Origin: Paracoccaceae bacterium
Lineage (GTDB): Bacteria; Pseudomonadota; Alphaproteobacteria; Rhodobacterales; Rhodobacteraceae
Direction of reading: 5' to 3'
Length of the DNA: 64,000 nucleotides
NCBI GenBank assembly: GCA_024742405.1
Contig: JANSYP010000012.1
Location: 19,201 to 83,200 of the forward strand
Notes under the pieces: model-generated
Databases searched by the model: none
Seen by the model: only the letters and a program-made list of their open reading frames with translations
What the model was told of the DNA's origin: nothing
Shown here: positions 1 to 9,775 of the stretch, piece after piece
How the letters are laid out: each line of letters starts with the position of its first letter
How positions within the stretch are numbered: the first letter of the stretch is position 1
Made by a program: the position numbers and the translations under genes

Positions 1-108
1 ACCGCGATCCTCGAAACAAAGGCCCCGCGTCTCGATCAGAGGCGGGCGCACATCGTTCGCCGAGATCGCCGGGCCAAGCGGTGTGAATTCGGAGGCCAGA
101 TCACGCAT
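1..108 (-). CDS. ABC transporter ATP-binding protein, N-terminal fragment (tungstate TupC-like)
   Basis: The first 36 codons of a minus-strand gene are visible, running off the left window edge. Its ATG (106-108) overlaps the TGA of the tupB-like permease by 8 nt, so the two are translationally coupled. The visible residues end at about the first strand of an ABC ATPase (ETRGLCFEDRG); the Walker motifs lie outside. The identity as the tungstate transporter ATPase is inferred from the neighbour, since TupB permeases are usually followed by TupC. The fold itself cannot be confirmed from the visible part. Confidence 0.6.
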   Translation of the reverse strand, partial: MRDLASEFTPLGPAISANDVRPPLIETRGLCFEDRG

Positions 109-808
109 AGGCAGACCTCACCGCCGAAGCGCGCAGCGCCATCACGGCGCCATTGACCAGAACCGCCAGCGTCAGCAGCACCACGCCCAAGGCAAGCGCC
201 AACTGCAGATTGCCCTTGGAGGTTTCCAGCGCGATGGTCGTCGTCATCACGCGGGTGACATGGTTGATATTGCCGCCCACGATCATCACCGCACCGACCT
301 CGGCCACCGCCCGCCCGAAGCCCGCAAGCGCCACGGTCAGCAGGCTGTAGCGCGCGTCCCACAGCAGGGCGCCCACGCGGTCCGCCAGACCGACCCCGAG
401 CGAGGCGAACTGATCAGCATATTCGGCATAGAGATCCTCGACCACCTGCTTGGTGAGCGCCGCGATGATCGGGGTCACGAGGATCGTCTGGGCGATGATC
501 ATCGCGGTGGGCGTGTAAAGCAGCCCCAGCACACCCAGCGGCCCCGAGGCCGACAGCATCAGATAGACCATCAGGCCGACGACCACCGGCGGCAGCCCCA
601 TCAGTGCATTGAGCATCAGCGCCACGGCGCCGCGTCCGGGAAAGCGAAAGGCGCCGACGACGGCCCCGAGCGGCAGGCCGATCAGGCAGGCGATCCCCAC
701 GGCCGTCAGCGTCACGCGCAGCGACAGGCCGACGATCTCGACAAGATCCGGGTCCCAGCTCAGGACAAGCGTGAAGGCCTCCGACAGGATGCCCCAGAAG
801 CTCTCCAT
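101..808 (-). CDS. tupB: Tungstate ABC transporter permease TupB-like
   Basis: 235 aa inner-membrane permease with about five hydrophobic segments. The stretches GLPPVVVGLMVYLMLSASGP (about residues 71-90) and GRAVAEVGAVMIVGGNIN (about 165-182) are characteristic of TupB/WtpB-type oxyanion permeases and differ from ModB. The latter is the EAA-loop region that contacts the ATPase. It would import tungstate for tungsten or molybdenum cofactor enzymes. The downstream ATPase starts inside this gene. No tupA binding-protein gene lies upstream, where a potC-like gene sits 187 bp away, so tupA is either beyond the left edge or elsewhere. Confidence 0.85.
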   Translation of the reverse strand: MESFWGILSEAFTLVLSWDPDLVEIVGLSLRVTLTAVGIACLIGLPLGAVVGAFRFPGRGAVALMLNALMGLPPVVVGLMVYLMLSASGPLGVLGLLYTPTAMIIAQTILVTPIIAALTKQVVEDLYAEYADQFASLGVGLADRVGALLWDARYSLLTVALAGFGRAVAEVGAVMIVGGNINHVTRVMTTTIALETSKGNLQLALALGVVLLTLAVLVNGAVMALRASAVRSAYA

Positions 809-995
809 TTATGCGTTTCCTCCCTGCACCGGGAGAAAATAACAAAGAACGACACAGAATCCACCCCTATCTCCGTCGATTTAGACAAAAAGGGACCCCG
901 CCCAGGCGCACCAGGGCCGAAAGCACCTTACAGTCGATGAGTTGCGGACAGAGCAGCGCGGAGGGTTGACCGTCAGAATGAGCAGTCGGCCCGTG

Positions 996-1835
996 TCAGA
1001 CCAGTCCGTCGCCGGCATCCGATCCCGCCTTGGCGCGGCGGCGCGAGATGCCTCCGACGATCAGGAAGAACACCCCAATCACCAGAAAGCTGAACATCGT
1101 CGTCAGTGTGCCGAGTGCATAAATCACCGGGGTGGTGACATTCGTCGTCATCCCGAAGATCTCCAGCGGCAGCGTGTTGTAGCTGCCCGCGGTCAGGAGC
1201 GTGCGTGCAAACTCGTCATAGCTCAGCGTGAATCCGAACAGCGCCACCCCGATCAGCGACGGCGCGATGATCGGCAGCACGACATGGGCAAAGGTCTGCC
1301 AGGCTGTCGCGCCCTGGTCGCGGGCGGCCTCCTCATAGGATTTGTCGAACCGGTTGAAGACCGCGAACATGATCAGCAGCCCAAAGGGCAGCGTCCAGGT
1401 CAGCTGTGCGCCGAACCCCGAGGTCGCCCAATAGACCGGAAGCCCGAGCTGGTTGAAGATCAGTCCCACGCCCAGCGAAATCAGGATCGACGGGATCACC
1501 AGCGAGGCGACGGTCAGGTAGAAGAGCGCGCCAGACCCTGCAAACCGGTGACGAAAGGCGAGCCCCGCGGCGACCGACACGATCACCGTCGTCACCATCA
1601 CCATCAGACCCAGCATGAAGGAGCGCCAGAAGCTGCCCCATATGTCGCCCACAGCCTGTTGCTCGAAGAGATCGAAGAACCAGTGGACCGACACGCCGTT
1701 CATAGGAAAGGTCAGCCCGCCCTGGGGCCCCTGAAAGCTCAGGATGCCGATGGTGATGATCGGCCCGTAGAGAAAGAGGATGAAGAGCGCGAAAAAGGCG
1801 GAGAGCGCGTAGAAGCTCTTGGGGCGCGGTTCCAT
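996..1835 (-). CDS. ABC transporter permease, PotC-like (spermidine/putrescine family)
   Basis: 279 aa, six predicted membrane segments beginning at residue 12. The cytoplasmic EAA loop reads YEEAARDQGATAWQTF and is followed by VLPIIAPSL, as in PotC/PotI permeases. It is the last gene of a four-gene minus-strand operon (ATPase, binding protein, permease B, permease C). It starts 1 nt after the stop of the PotB-like gene, so translation is probably coupled. The substrate is a polyamine or another small organic cation; the family is clear but the exact ligand is not readable from sequence. Confidence 0.85.
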   Translation of the reverse strand: MEPRPKSFYALSAFFALFILFLYGPIITIGILSFQGPQGGLTFPMNGVSVHWFFDLFEQQAVGDIWGSFWRSFMLGLMVMVTTVIVSVAAGLAFRHRFAGSGALFYLTVASLVIPSILISLGVGLIFNQLGLPVYWATSGFGAQLTWTLPFGLLIMFAVFNRFDKSYEEAARDQGATAWQTFAHVVLPIIAPSLIGVALFGFTLSYDEFARTLLTAGSYNTLPLEIFGMTTNVTTPVIYALGTLTTMFSFLVIGVFFLIVGGISRRRAKAGSDAGDGLV

Positions 1836-1836
1836 C

Positions 1837-2754
1837 CTAGAGCTCCTTCCTGATATCGACGAACCGCATCAGTATCGCGATCACAAGCAGAACGGTACAG
1901 AGCAGCACCACCGCCGTGGCCGCAGCGGACGGGTATTGCAGCAGACCGATATCGTTGGAGATCAGCCGCCCCACATTGGCCGACTGGCTGCCGGACATGA
2001 AGCGCACCGTGATGAAATCGCCCATCACAAGGGTGATCACGAAGATCGTCCCGATCATGATCCCGGGCTTGCAGAGCGGGATGACCACATTCCAGAGCGT
2101 CTGCCAACCGCTCGCGCCATTGTCGCGCGCCGCTTCCAGAAGCGAGCGGTCGATGCGCATCATGGAGTTGAAGATCGGCACCACCATGAAGAGCGTATAA
2201 AGATGTACGAAGGCCAGGATGACGGCGAAGTCGGAATAGAGCAGCCATTCCAGCGGCTCATCGATGATCCCGGCATTGATCAGGGCGGTGTTGCCGATGC
2301 CGTTGCGTCCCAGAAACGGGATCCAGGAAATCATCCGGATGATGTTCGACGTCCAGAACGGGATCGTGCAAAGCAGGAAAAGCGCGATCTGCCAGTTCAG
2401 ACTACGGATGTGGAAGGCCAGGAAGTAAGCCACCGTGAAGCCGATCAGCAGCGTGCAGACCCAGGTGATCGCGGCATACTTAAAGGTGTTGAGAAAGACC
2501 GTGTAGGTCACTGGTGAGGAAAACAGGAACTCGTAATTGTCGAACTGAAAGGCCGGATAGATCGAGAACTCGGTGGCGCCCCAGAAGCTGACCACCACGA
2601 TCGTGATGATGGGCAAGATCAGGAACGCCGCCAGGATCACCGTGAGCGGCGAGGCCAGCAACCAGCCGACGACATGGCGAGACATCCGCCGCGGCGCGCG
2701 CTCGGTACGCTCCGCAGGATGGCTATCGGAAAGAACCTCTGTCTCTGCGGTCAT
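1837..2754 (-). CDS. ABC transporter permease, PotB-like (spermidine/putrescine family)
   Basis: 305 aa inner-membrane permease with a cytoplasmic N-terminal tail of about 28 residues and then six hydrophobic segments. The EAA loop LLEAARDNGASGWQTLWNV and the following VIPLCKPGI are the ATPase-docking motif of PotB/PotH proteins. It forms the membrane pore with the PotC-like protein immediately downstream. It is separated from the upstream binding-protein gene by 104 nt holding two strong inverted repeats, which suggests that expression of the binding protein and permeases is uncoupled at the mRNA level. Confidence 0.85.
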   Translation of the reverse strand: MTAETEVLSDSHPAERTERAPRRMSRHVVGWLLASPLTVILAAFLILPIITIVVVSFWGATEFSIYPAFQFDNYEFLFSSPVTYTVFLNTFKYAAITWVCTLLIGFTVAYFLAFHIRSLNWQIALFLLCTIPFWTSNIIRMISWIPFLGRNGIGNTALINAGIIDEPLEWLLYSDFAVILAFVHLYTLFMVVPIFNSMMRIDRSLLEAARDNGASGWQTLWNVVIPLCKPGIMIGTIFVITLVMGDFITVRFMSGSQSANVGRLISNDIGLLQYPSAAATAVVLLCTVLLVIAILMRFVDIRKEL

Positions 2755-2794
2755 TGCGTTGTCCAGTCGGCGGGCATTCAGTCACGGAAAAGCC

Positions 2795-2839
2795 CCGGCC
2801 CGAGGGCCGGAGCAAGGAGGTCACCGGCCCGAAGGCCGG
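2795..2839 (-). repeat. Tandem GC-rich inverted repeats between potD-like and potB-like genes
   Basis: Two near-identical 16-nt palindromes lie at 2824-2839 and 2795-2810. Each has 6-bp perfect arms CCGGCC/GGCCGG. Read on the transcribed minus strand the first loop is TTCG closed by C-G, the exceptionally stable cUUCGg tetraloop, and the second loop is CTCG. Neither is followed by a T-run, so they are more likely mRNA-stabilising or REP-like hairpins than full terminators. They would protect the binding-protein message and raise its level over the permeases. Confidence 0.75.
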
Positions 2840-2858
2840 CGCAGAGCCTCACGCAGGA

Positions 2859-4127
2859 TCAGGCCGCGATGAACTCGTTCCACTTACGGACCATATACTG
2901 GTTTTCGTCCATGACGGAATTCCAGCAGGCGACACGGCCCATGCGCTCGTAGAAATCGCCGCCGTCGCGGGTGTCGCCCGCCTTGGCCAGTTCGTCGCCG
3001 AAGGGGCTGGTGATCACGTCGGACGCGGGCTTGCCCTCGAACCAGTAGCCCCATTCATTGTCGCTCATGTATTCCTTGGAGGTCGTGGGCACCGCAGAAT
3101 AATAGCCTTGGCGCATCAGGAAGCCGCCGACCCAGCCCGACAGGTACCAGTTGATATAGTCGTAGGCCGCATCAAGCTCCATGCCCGAGAGCGACTTCGA
3201 CAGGCCGATCCCGCCGCCCCAGCTGCGATAGCCTTCCTCGAGCGGCTGGTAGACGCAGGGAATGCCGCGGGATTTGACTGCCGTGATCGCGGGCGACCAC
3301 ATCGACTGGATCACCACCTCGCCCGAGGCCATGAGGTTCACGCTCTCGTCGAAGGTCTTCCAGAAGGCACGGAACTGGCCGTTCTGCTTGGCCTCGGTGA
3401 AGATCGCAAAGGTCTTGTCGATCTCCTCGCGGGTCATGTTGCCCTTGTCGCCATAGGAGATCTCGCCCATCGACTCGCAGACCATCGCCATGTCCATGAT
3501 GCCGATCGACGAGATGTCGAGGATCGAGGCCTTGCCGTTGAACTCCGGATTGAGCAGTTCGGACCAGTTGTTGATCGGGCGCGCGATCAGGTCGGGGCGG
3601 ATGCCCAACGTGTCCGCGTTGTAGATCGTCGGCACCAGCGTCATCCAGCCGGTTTCCTCGGCCGCAAAGCTCGTCCCGTCCGGCCCGTCGACGAAACCCA
3701 CCGTGTGGGGCGCGGTGCCCTGGGCGATGTCCGTTTCCGGCGTCAGCTTGCCGCTGCGGAACAGACCGACGATCTGGTCGTAATTGTCGATCTTGCTCGT
3801 ATCCATCGGCTGCAGGTTGCCGGTGGGCCAGACCTTCTTGCAGATCCAGTACTCGATATCGGCGATATCGAAACTGTCGGGCTGGGTCGCCGCCCGCTGG
3901 GTGACGCTGTCGCTATCCAGCGCCGTCATCTCCAGCGTGAAGCCCAGGTCTTCCTTCACCTTCTGCGCCACCTCGTTGAGGTTCGAAACGCCGGTGCCGA
4001 ACTGGCGCAGGGTGATTTCCTGGATGTTCTGCGCCCAGATCATCGGCGCGGGCAGCGTGCTTGCCGCGACGCCGGCTGCGGCGCCCTTCAGAACGCTCCG
4101 GCGATTGAGCTTGGATGTGATGGTCAT
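2859..4127 (-). CDS. Extracellular solute-binding protein, PotD/PotF-like
   Basis: 422 aa periplasmic binding protein. The N-terminus carries a twin-arginine style signal (NRRSVLKGAAAGVAAS, then a short hydrophobic run ending near PMIWAQN at about residue 34), so Tat export is likely. The mature part has the type 2 periplasmic-binding layout of polyamine-binding proteins, with a ligand-loop tryptophan/tyrosine-rich region near IEYWICKKVWP. It lies second in the transporter operon, 33 nt after the ATPase gene. Polyamine is the default family ligand; an amino-acid derivative is also possible. Confidence 0.85.
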   Translation of the reverse strand: MTITSKLNRRSVLKGAAAGVAASTLPAPMIWAQNIQEITLRQFGTGVSNLNEVAQKVKEDLGFTLEMTALDSDSVTQRAATQPDSFDIADIEYWICKKVWPTGNLQPMDTSKIDNYDQIVGLFRSGKLTPETDIAQGTAPHTVGFVDGPDGTSFAAEETGWMTLVPTIYNADTLGIRPDLIARPINNWSELLNPEFNGKASILDISSIGIMDMAMVCESMGEISYGDKGNMTREEIDKTFAIFTEAKQNGQFRAFWKTFDESVNLMASGEVVIQSMWSPAITAVKSRGIPCVYQPLEEGYRSWGGGIGLSKSLSGMELDAAYDYINWYLSGWVGGFLMRQGYYSAVPTTSKEYMSDNEWGYWFEGKPASDVITSPFGDELAKAGDTRDGGDFYERMGRVACWNSVMDENQYMVRKWNEFIAA

Positions 4128-4160
4128 GGTGGTCTTCCCCCTGTTTTTTGTTGGGTTTGA

Positions 4161-5141
<981 letters not shown>

Positions 5142-5694
5142 CGGGCGCTCCGGGACGATGGCCGTGCGATAAAGCGCAGGAGCGGCGCACACGGCAAAGA
5201 CTTCGGGGGCAAATTCGGCAACAAGACAGCTTCTGCCTAATTTGCAGGCAATGCATAGGGCCAATACGCCGGAATTAGAAGCAGTTGCATGCAGTATGTC
5301 CAGAATTCGTGCACTGCGGCGATCAGCGGCGCCTGGTGGCGTCGAACAGGGCAGCGTGAGCGCACCGTATCGAGTGAACGGGGCCAGAATGTCGTGCCGA
5401 CAATACAGAGTGCAACAGGGGCAGGAAGCCGGAGCCTCGCGACGTCACGGTCTACGGTAAAGCTCTCGGCTTCGCCGATGTACGGTTGGTAGGGGCAATG
5501 GCGACACGAACAGCATCATTTGCTCTTCGCCCGGGGCTGCAAACCCGCATCGATCCTTCTATAGATGTTCGCCAAATTGGATACCCGAACGTCCATCGGC
5601 CGATATGCGTCGGACAAGCCGCGCTCAGACGGCTCCATTGTGTTCGGGCCGGAAAAGACGGCGGTCACCTAGGTGCCGCCTGGAAGGGAATGAC
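5142..5694. other. Intergenic region between divergent potA-like and GNAT genes
   Basis: 553 bp with no ORF that looks coding. It must hold the promoter of the minus-strand transporter operon and that of the plus-strand acetyltransferase. No clear operator, repeat or RNA gene was recognised by eye. Confidence 0.5.
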
Positions 5695-6516
5695 GTGGAT
5701 CAGATCGAAGCGATGACCTTGCAAGAGCTGGAAATGGTGCTCGACTGGGCCGCGGCCGAGGGCTGGAACCCTGGCTTGGGGGATGCCGAGGTTTTCCATG
5801 CGGCCGACCCCGAAGGTTTTCTGATCAAGAAGGTCCAAGGACAGCCTGTTGCTGCGATTTCCGTCGTCAATCACAGCCCCGATTTTGCCTTTCTCGGCCT
5901 CTATATCGCAGCCCCCGATTTCCGCGGACAGGGCCACGGTTGGGATGTGTGGCAAGCCGGGCTCGCCCATGCGGGCAATCGCACTGTCGGGTTGGACGGC
6001 GTGCCAGCTCAGCAGTCGAACTATGCGCGCTCCGGCTTTGCGCCTGCGGGTCGGACGATCCGGTTTCTGGGGCATCTGAAGTCTGAGGCCACAGCCAGGG
6101 TGCGGGAGTCTTCCGAAAACGATCTGCCGGCGTTGCTGCGCCAGGACGCGACAACGCACGGCATCGCCCGGACCAATTTCATTGGCCCCTGGCTTCGGGG
6201 CACCACGAGCCGTCGTACAGCGATTGTCGACGAGGTCGACCAACTCGCCTACGCAACGATCCGACAGTGTCGCGAGGAGCTCAAGATTGGTCCGCTTGCT
6301 GCAGAGACCGAGGAGGCCGCCCGCGCGCTGATCGGGCAGCTCTCGAACGGTGCTGATGTTCTCGTCGATGTGCCCGAGAGCTCGATTGACCTGATTGCAC
6401 TGCTGGAGCGGGAAGGTTTCAAACCGGTCTTTGAAACCGCTCGAATGCATCTGGGGCGTCCACCGGTCGCGGCCCCGCCCAGACATCATGCCGTCGCCAC
6501 GCTGGAACTGGGGTGA
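5695..6516 (+). CDS. GNAT family N-acetyltransferase, two-domain
   Basis: 273 aa from the GTG at 5695, preceded at 5 nt by GGAAGGGAA; the ATG at 5713 is the alternative. The first half is a GNAT fold with the acetyl-CoA pyrophosphate loop in GLYIAAPDFRGQGHGWDVWQ (R/Q-x-x-G-x-G/A type). The second half resembles the C-terminal domain of YitH/HolE-type acetyltransferases, ending in a strand pair around LLEREGFKPVFETARM. It is predicted to acetylate a small-molecule amine. It is monocistronic and the acceptor is unknown. Confidence 0.75.
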   Translation: MDQIEAMTLQELEMVLDWAAAEGWNPGLGDAEVFHAADPEGFLIKKVQGQPVAAISVVNHSPDFAFLGLYIAAPDFRGQGHGWDVWQAGLAHAGNRTVGLDGVPAQQSNYARSGFAPAGRTIRFLGHLKSEATARVRESSENDLPALLRQDATTHGIARTNFIGPWLRGTTSRRTAIVDEVDQLAYATIRQCREELKIGPLAAETEEAARALIGQLSNGADVLVDVPESSIDLIALLEREGFKPVFETARMHLGRPPVAAPPRHHAVATLELG

Positions 6517-7154
6517 CCGGACAACCGGCGCTTGGCTTGCTAGCCAAGGTGGTAGGCATCGGGCAAACCACCAGTTTAGATTAATGCCTAGTTAACAAAG
6601 GGGGGACATCGGCCGCATTGACCCCAAATCGCGCATATTGGGTCGGTCTGCACTCTGTCTGAATATTGCGATTCAGGCGAAGTGTGATTCCCCAAAGCGA
6701 AGGAAATATCATCGACTTTCGACTTTTTTAACGCGCCCTTTTTAATCCGTCGAACCGGTGCGCCGTGAAATCCCGGCACATTGTCGCGGTACACGATGCC
6801 CTAGCGTAACTTCGACGGCTCTTGCTGCAAATGGTTAACGGAGAGTCCGCATGCACCCCTCGCACTCGCATCTTGGTTAAAACCCGCGCTCCCTTGAAGT
6901 CTTGACGCTGTTTCGTTGAACTTTGTGCGATTTCACACTGAATTCACTATGTGTATGTCTTAAACCCAGCGTATCTATGCTGCTAAACCTTGGTCAACAT
7001 CCATCTGTTGAGCATCGCTGAACGGAGCTACACAAGGCGCAGGGCACAGGGGTCAGCGAATTAACTACAGCCAACGTCAACAACGCATGACACGAAATCT
7101 TTTCTGGAAGTTTCGAGAGTTTGGCATTAATGTTTCGTTAAGAGGTACGCAGTT
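6517..7154. other. Long AT-richer leader upstream of the EPS priming gene
   Basis: 638 bp, noticeably less GC-rich than the flanking genes, with no convincing coding frame. It contains a short stem-loop just after the GNAT gene and otherwise probably carries the promoter and a long 5' leader of the ExoY-like gene. Several T-runs and GTTAAC-type motifs are present, but I could not recognise a specific operator. Confidence 0.45.
6531..6548 (+). terminator. Stem-loop after the GNAT gene
   Basis: CTTGGC/GCCAAG form a perfect 6-bp stem around a 6-nt loop, starting 15 nt after the stop codon. There is no T-run after it, so it is at best a weak intrinsic terminator or a 3' end-protecting hairpin. 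Confidence 0.35.
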
Positions 7155-7871
7155 GTGATGAACGAGGGTATTTGTATGCCTACCACTGATTTCAAAAGCG
7201 AAGATGATTTGAATGCCTTCGCAAAAGCGCGTGCCGACGATCCGTCACCGCTTCCGCTTGGTGGCTATTCCAAGAGATTATTCGACATTGTCTTTGCGTC
7301 TTTGGCGCTGTTGATGTTTGGCGGCGTGATGATCGCGATCGCGATCGCCCTCAAGCTGATCGAAGGTGGTCCGGTCTTCTTTGCACATCAGCGCGTCGGC
7401 GCGAACGGGAAAAAGTTTCCGTGCTGGAAGTTCCGCACCATGGTGCAGGACGCCGAAGAGCGGCTGGCCTACATCCTTGCAACGGATCCCGTGGCTGCAG
7501 CGGAGTACATCAGCACGCGTAAACTCCGGAACGATCCGCGGATCATCCCGCTGATCGGTGTGTTCCTGCGCAAAACGAGCCTCGACGAACTCCCGCAGTT
7601 CGTGAACGTTCTGATGGGACAGATGAGCATTGTCGGACCCCGGCCCGTCACGGAAGACGAATGGGTGCAGAATTTCGGCCGCCAGCATTGCTACACGTCA
7701 GCACGCCCTGGGATCACGGGGTTGTGGCAAACGTCGGGACGCAATGATGTGAGCTTTGCCGAACGCGTACGGATGGATGCCGCGTACATCCGAAACTGGA
7801 GTTTCGTCCGCGACCTCCAGATCATTCTGCGTACGTTCAGCACCGTTTGCGTTCAGCGCAACGGGTATTGA
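7155..7871 (+). CDS. Exopolysaccharide priming sugar transferase, ExoY-like
   Basis: 238 aa polyprenyl-phosphate hexose-1-phosphate transferase. A single membrane segment lies at about residues 40-63 (LFDIVFASLALLMFGGVMIA), so it is the short ExoY/PssA type and not the five-helix WcaJ type. The catalytic region shows KFRTM, DELPQFVNVLMGQMSIVGPRP split across the core, and PGITGLWQTSGRN. It would transfer the first sugar phosphate to undecaprenyl phosphate and so start the EPS repeat unit. Starts at GTG 7155, ATG 7158 or ATG 7176 are possible; the last has GAGGG 7 nt upstream. Confidence 0.9.
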   Translation: MMNEGICMPTTDFKSEDDLNAFAKARADDPSPLPLGGYSKRLFDIVFASLALLMFGGVMIAIAIALKLIEGGPVFFAHQRVGANGKKFPCWKFRTMVQDAEERLAYILATDPVAAAEYISTRKLRNDPRIIPLIGVFLRKTSLDELPQFVNVLMGQMSIVGPRPVTEDEWVQNFGRQHCYTSARPGITGLWQTSGRNDVSFAERVRMDAAYIRNWSFVRDLQIILRTFSTVCVQRNGY

Positions 7872-8016
7872 ACCAGCGTTTCACCGCGTAATCGGCTGAT
7901 TCCCGCACATCCTCGATACATTTTTCCTGCGCTACTGGCGACAATGCCCCTGCCGCCCTACATTCCTTTTACGATGGCTTAACCTTTAATGGGCTACCGT
8001 TGGATTGGCAGAGAGC

Positions 8017-8268
8017 ATGAGACAAGCATTGATCAGCGCACCAATCTTCGCAATGTTTCTGACGGCAACCCTGTGGGTGTCTGGCGCAGGGCTGTGGATG
8101 ATACTTGCCAGCCTGCTCTTGGCGGCTCCGCTCTATGTAATGGCTGTATACGGCTTTAGTATCGTCCTTGACCGTAGTCGGAGCAGTGGTGGACCAGTGC
8201 AAAAACCGTATCGTCCCGGCAGTCTCAGCAAGACGCCGAGCCCTTGCGTGTCGGACGTGCGCCGCTAA
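8017..8268 (+). CDS. Small hydrophobic protein of unknown function
   Basis: 83 aa from the ATG at 8017 (a TTG at 8005 is in frame). Two closely spaced hydrophobic segments fill residues 5-48, followed by a basic polar tail, so it is probably a small inner-membrane protein. It lies 145 bp downstream of the ExoY-like gene on the same strand. Similar tiny membrane proteins such as ExoX modulate ExoY in rhizobia, but no ExoX signature is visible, so that link is only positional. Confidence 0.4.
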   Translation: MRQALISAPIFAMFLTATLWVSGAGLWMILASLLLAAPLYVMAVYGFSIVLDRSRSSGGPVQKPYRPGSLSKTPSPCVSDVRR

Positions 8269-8469
8269 ACGACCGCCTGAAATGCACTCTCTGACCACAC
8301 GGATCGACGAAATCATTGGATGTGGCTGACGTTGTCGCCCCCTACTCGGTCCACTTGGACGTGTACCAGCAACTGCACCTGACTCATCTGTGTCGTTCGA
8401 GTTCCGATCGACTTCTGAACATCCAAGACCATCCGGCAGTCGTCCCGCTGCATGTGGGACAAGCTAAAC

Positions 8470-9489
8470 TCAGCTGAGTTGCGCCCCGCTAGGATCGTCC
8501 GGCAGATCGCCTGTCTGGCGATAAGCGGCGATTATCTCGCTGACTTCATCTCGAAAACTCTGCCTCGGAGAAAAGCCCAACATTTTCCGGGCCTTGGATA
8601 TGTCAAACGCCCGGTTCTTCAGGAAAAACGACACCCGGCGCGGGAATAGAGGCGGCTCCACACCGAACGGTTTGCAAACTGCCTCCACAACATGCGCCAA
8701 CGCCATAACCGGCGCGACAGGTAAATGCAGTTTCGGTTCGGGGACCTCGAGCTGCTCGGCGATCTCCCTGACGCTTTCCTGCAGCGTCCGAAATTCCTCC
8801 CCTGCGATGAGGAACGCCTCGCCATTCACATCCGTCGCGTCCATCGCGAGGTGAAAGGCATTGGCCAGATCCCGAACATCGAGCCAGTGCGTGTACGCAT
8901 CCCCACGCCCGATGTAGAAAAACTGGCGCTTCGCAATCATCCGAAATAGCTTCAGCGTCCGCGCGTCGCCCGGTCCGTAAATCATCGCGGGGCGGATCAC
9001 GGCGCCATGGATCCGACCGATGTCGAAATACTCCATGACGATCTCTTCGCCGACGAGCTTTGACTTTTGATACACATCGCTTGGATTGAGCGGAGCGGTC
9101 TCATCGGCTGGCGGGTGCTCGATATGGCTGTGCACGCCGTTGGTTGAGCAATGCACAAACCGCGGCACGCCCGCCGCGATGGAGGCGTCGAGCATGCGCC
9201 GAACCCCTTCGGCATTGATATCATAGAAGACCGAATCCGGAATGCTGTCCTGCCGGAAAACGGCGCCGATATGGTAGACGCCCGCCACGCCTTCGACTGC
9301 GGCCGGGAGCGTCTCTGCCTTCTGCAGGTCGCCAATGACGACCTCGTCCACGAGTTTTTTGAGAGGCTCGACCTGTTCGGGCCGTCGCACCATGGCGCGG
9401 ACGCGAACATCGCGGTCGACCAGGTGTTGAACGAGATGCTGGCCGACAAAACCGGCGGCTCCTGTGACCAAGAAAACTGGTTGAGACAT
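8470..9489 (-). CDS. NAD-dependent epimerase/dehydratase family protein
   Basis: 339 aa extended short-chain dehydrogenase. It starts at the ATG 9489 because the nucleotide-binding motif VTGAAGFVGQHL begins only seven residues in; longer upstream reading is unrelated. The catalytic pair is in VYQKSKLVGEE (YxxxK), and the substrate wall includes RPAMIYGPGD. It probably epimerises, dehydrates or reduces a nucleotide sugar or related hydroxy compound for EPS assembly. It is the last of three minus-strand genes, 286 nt after the acyltransferase. Confidence 0.8.
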   Translation of the reverse strand: MSQPVFLVTGAAGFVGQHLVQHLVDRDVRVRAMVRRPEQVEPLKKLVDEVVIGDLQKAETLPAAVEGVAGVYHIGAVFRQDSIPDSVFYDINAEGVRRMLDASIAAGVPRFVHCSTNGVHSHIEHPPADETAPLNPSDVYQKSKLVGEEIVMEYFDIGRIHGAVIRPAMIYGPGDARTLKLFRMIAKRQFFYIGRGDAYTHWLDVRDLANAFHLAMDATDVNGEAFLIAGEEFRTLQESVREIAEQLEVPEPKLHLPVAPVMALAHVVEAVCKPFGVEPPLFPRRVSFFLKNRAFDISKARKMLGFSPRQSFRDEVSEIIAAYRQTGDLPDDPSGAQLS

Positions 9490-9775
9490 GGCGGGTTCAT
9501 ATCCTGAAAATCTAGGGGAGATATCCGTTTTGCCGGTTACATACTGGCCAAGCCACCGCTCACATAGCACAGGCGCGCCAATTCTCGGGAGGCGGTACAA
9601 AGACCTCCGGAACGAGCCTTTCTGACCCCGCTCTGCTGGGCTGGCTCACAAACTCGCGGGACGGAGCGCATTCGTCCCGGATACTGACGCCCTAAAGACA
9701 ACGGAAGCTGACCTTTGCGGCCGGCGCCTCTTGCGCCAAAAACCCGCTCCTCATCACGACAGCAGAGCCAAGCAC

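Noticed and set aside
83..940. 285-codon plus-strand frame over tupB
   Set aside because: Arg/His/Gln-rich translation with no domain; it is the antisense shadow of the clear TupB permease gene.
2754..4160. 468-codon plus-strand frame, longer than the gene opposite
   Set aside because: Antisense to the PotD-like binding protein, whose Tat signal and family motifs are clear; the long frame results from GC-rich codon bias.
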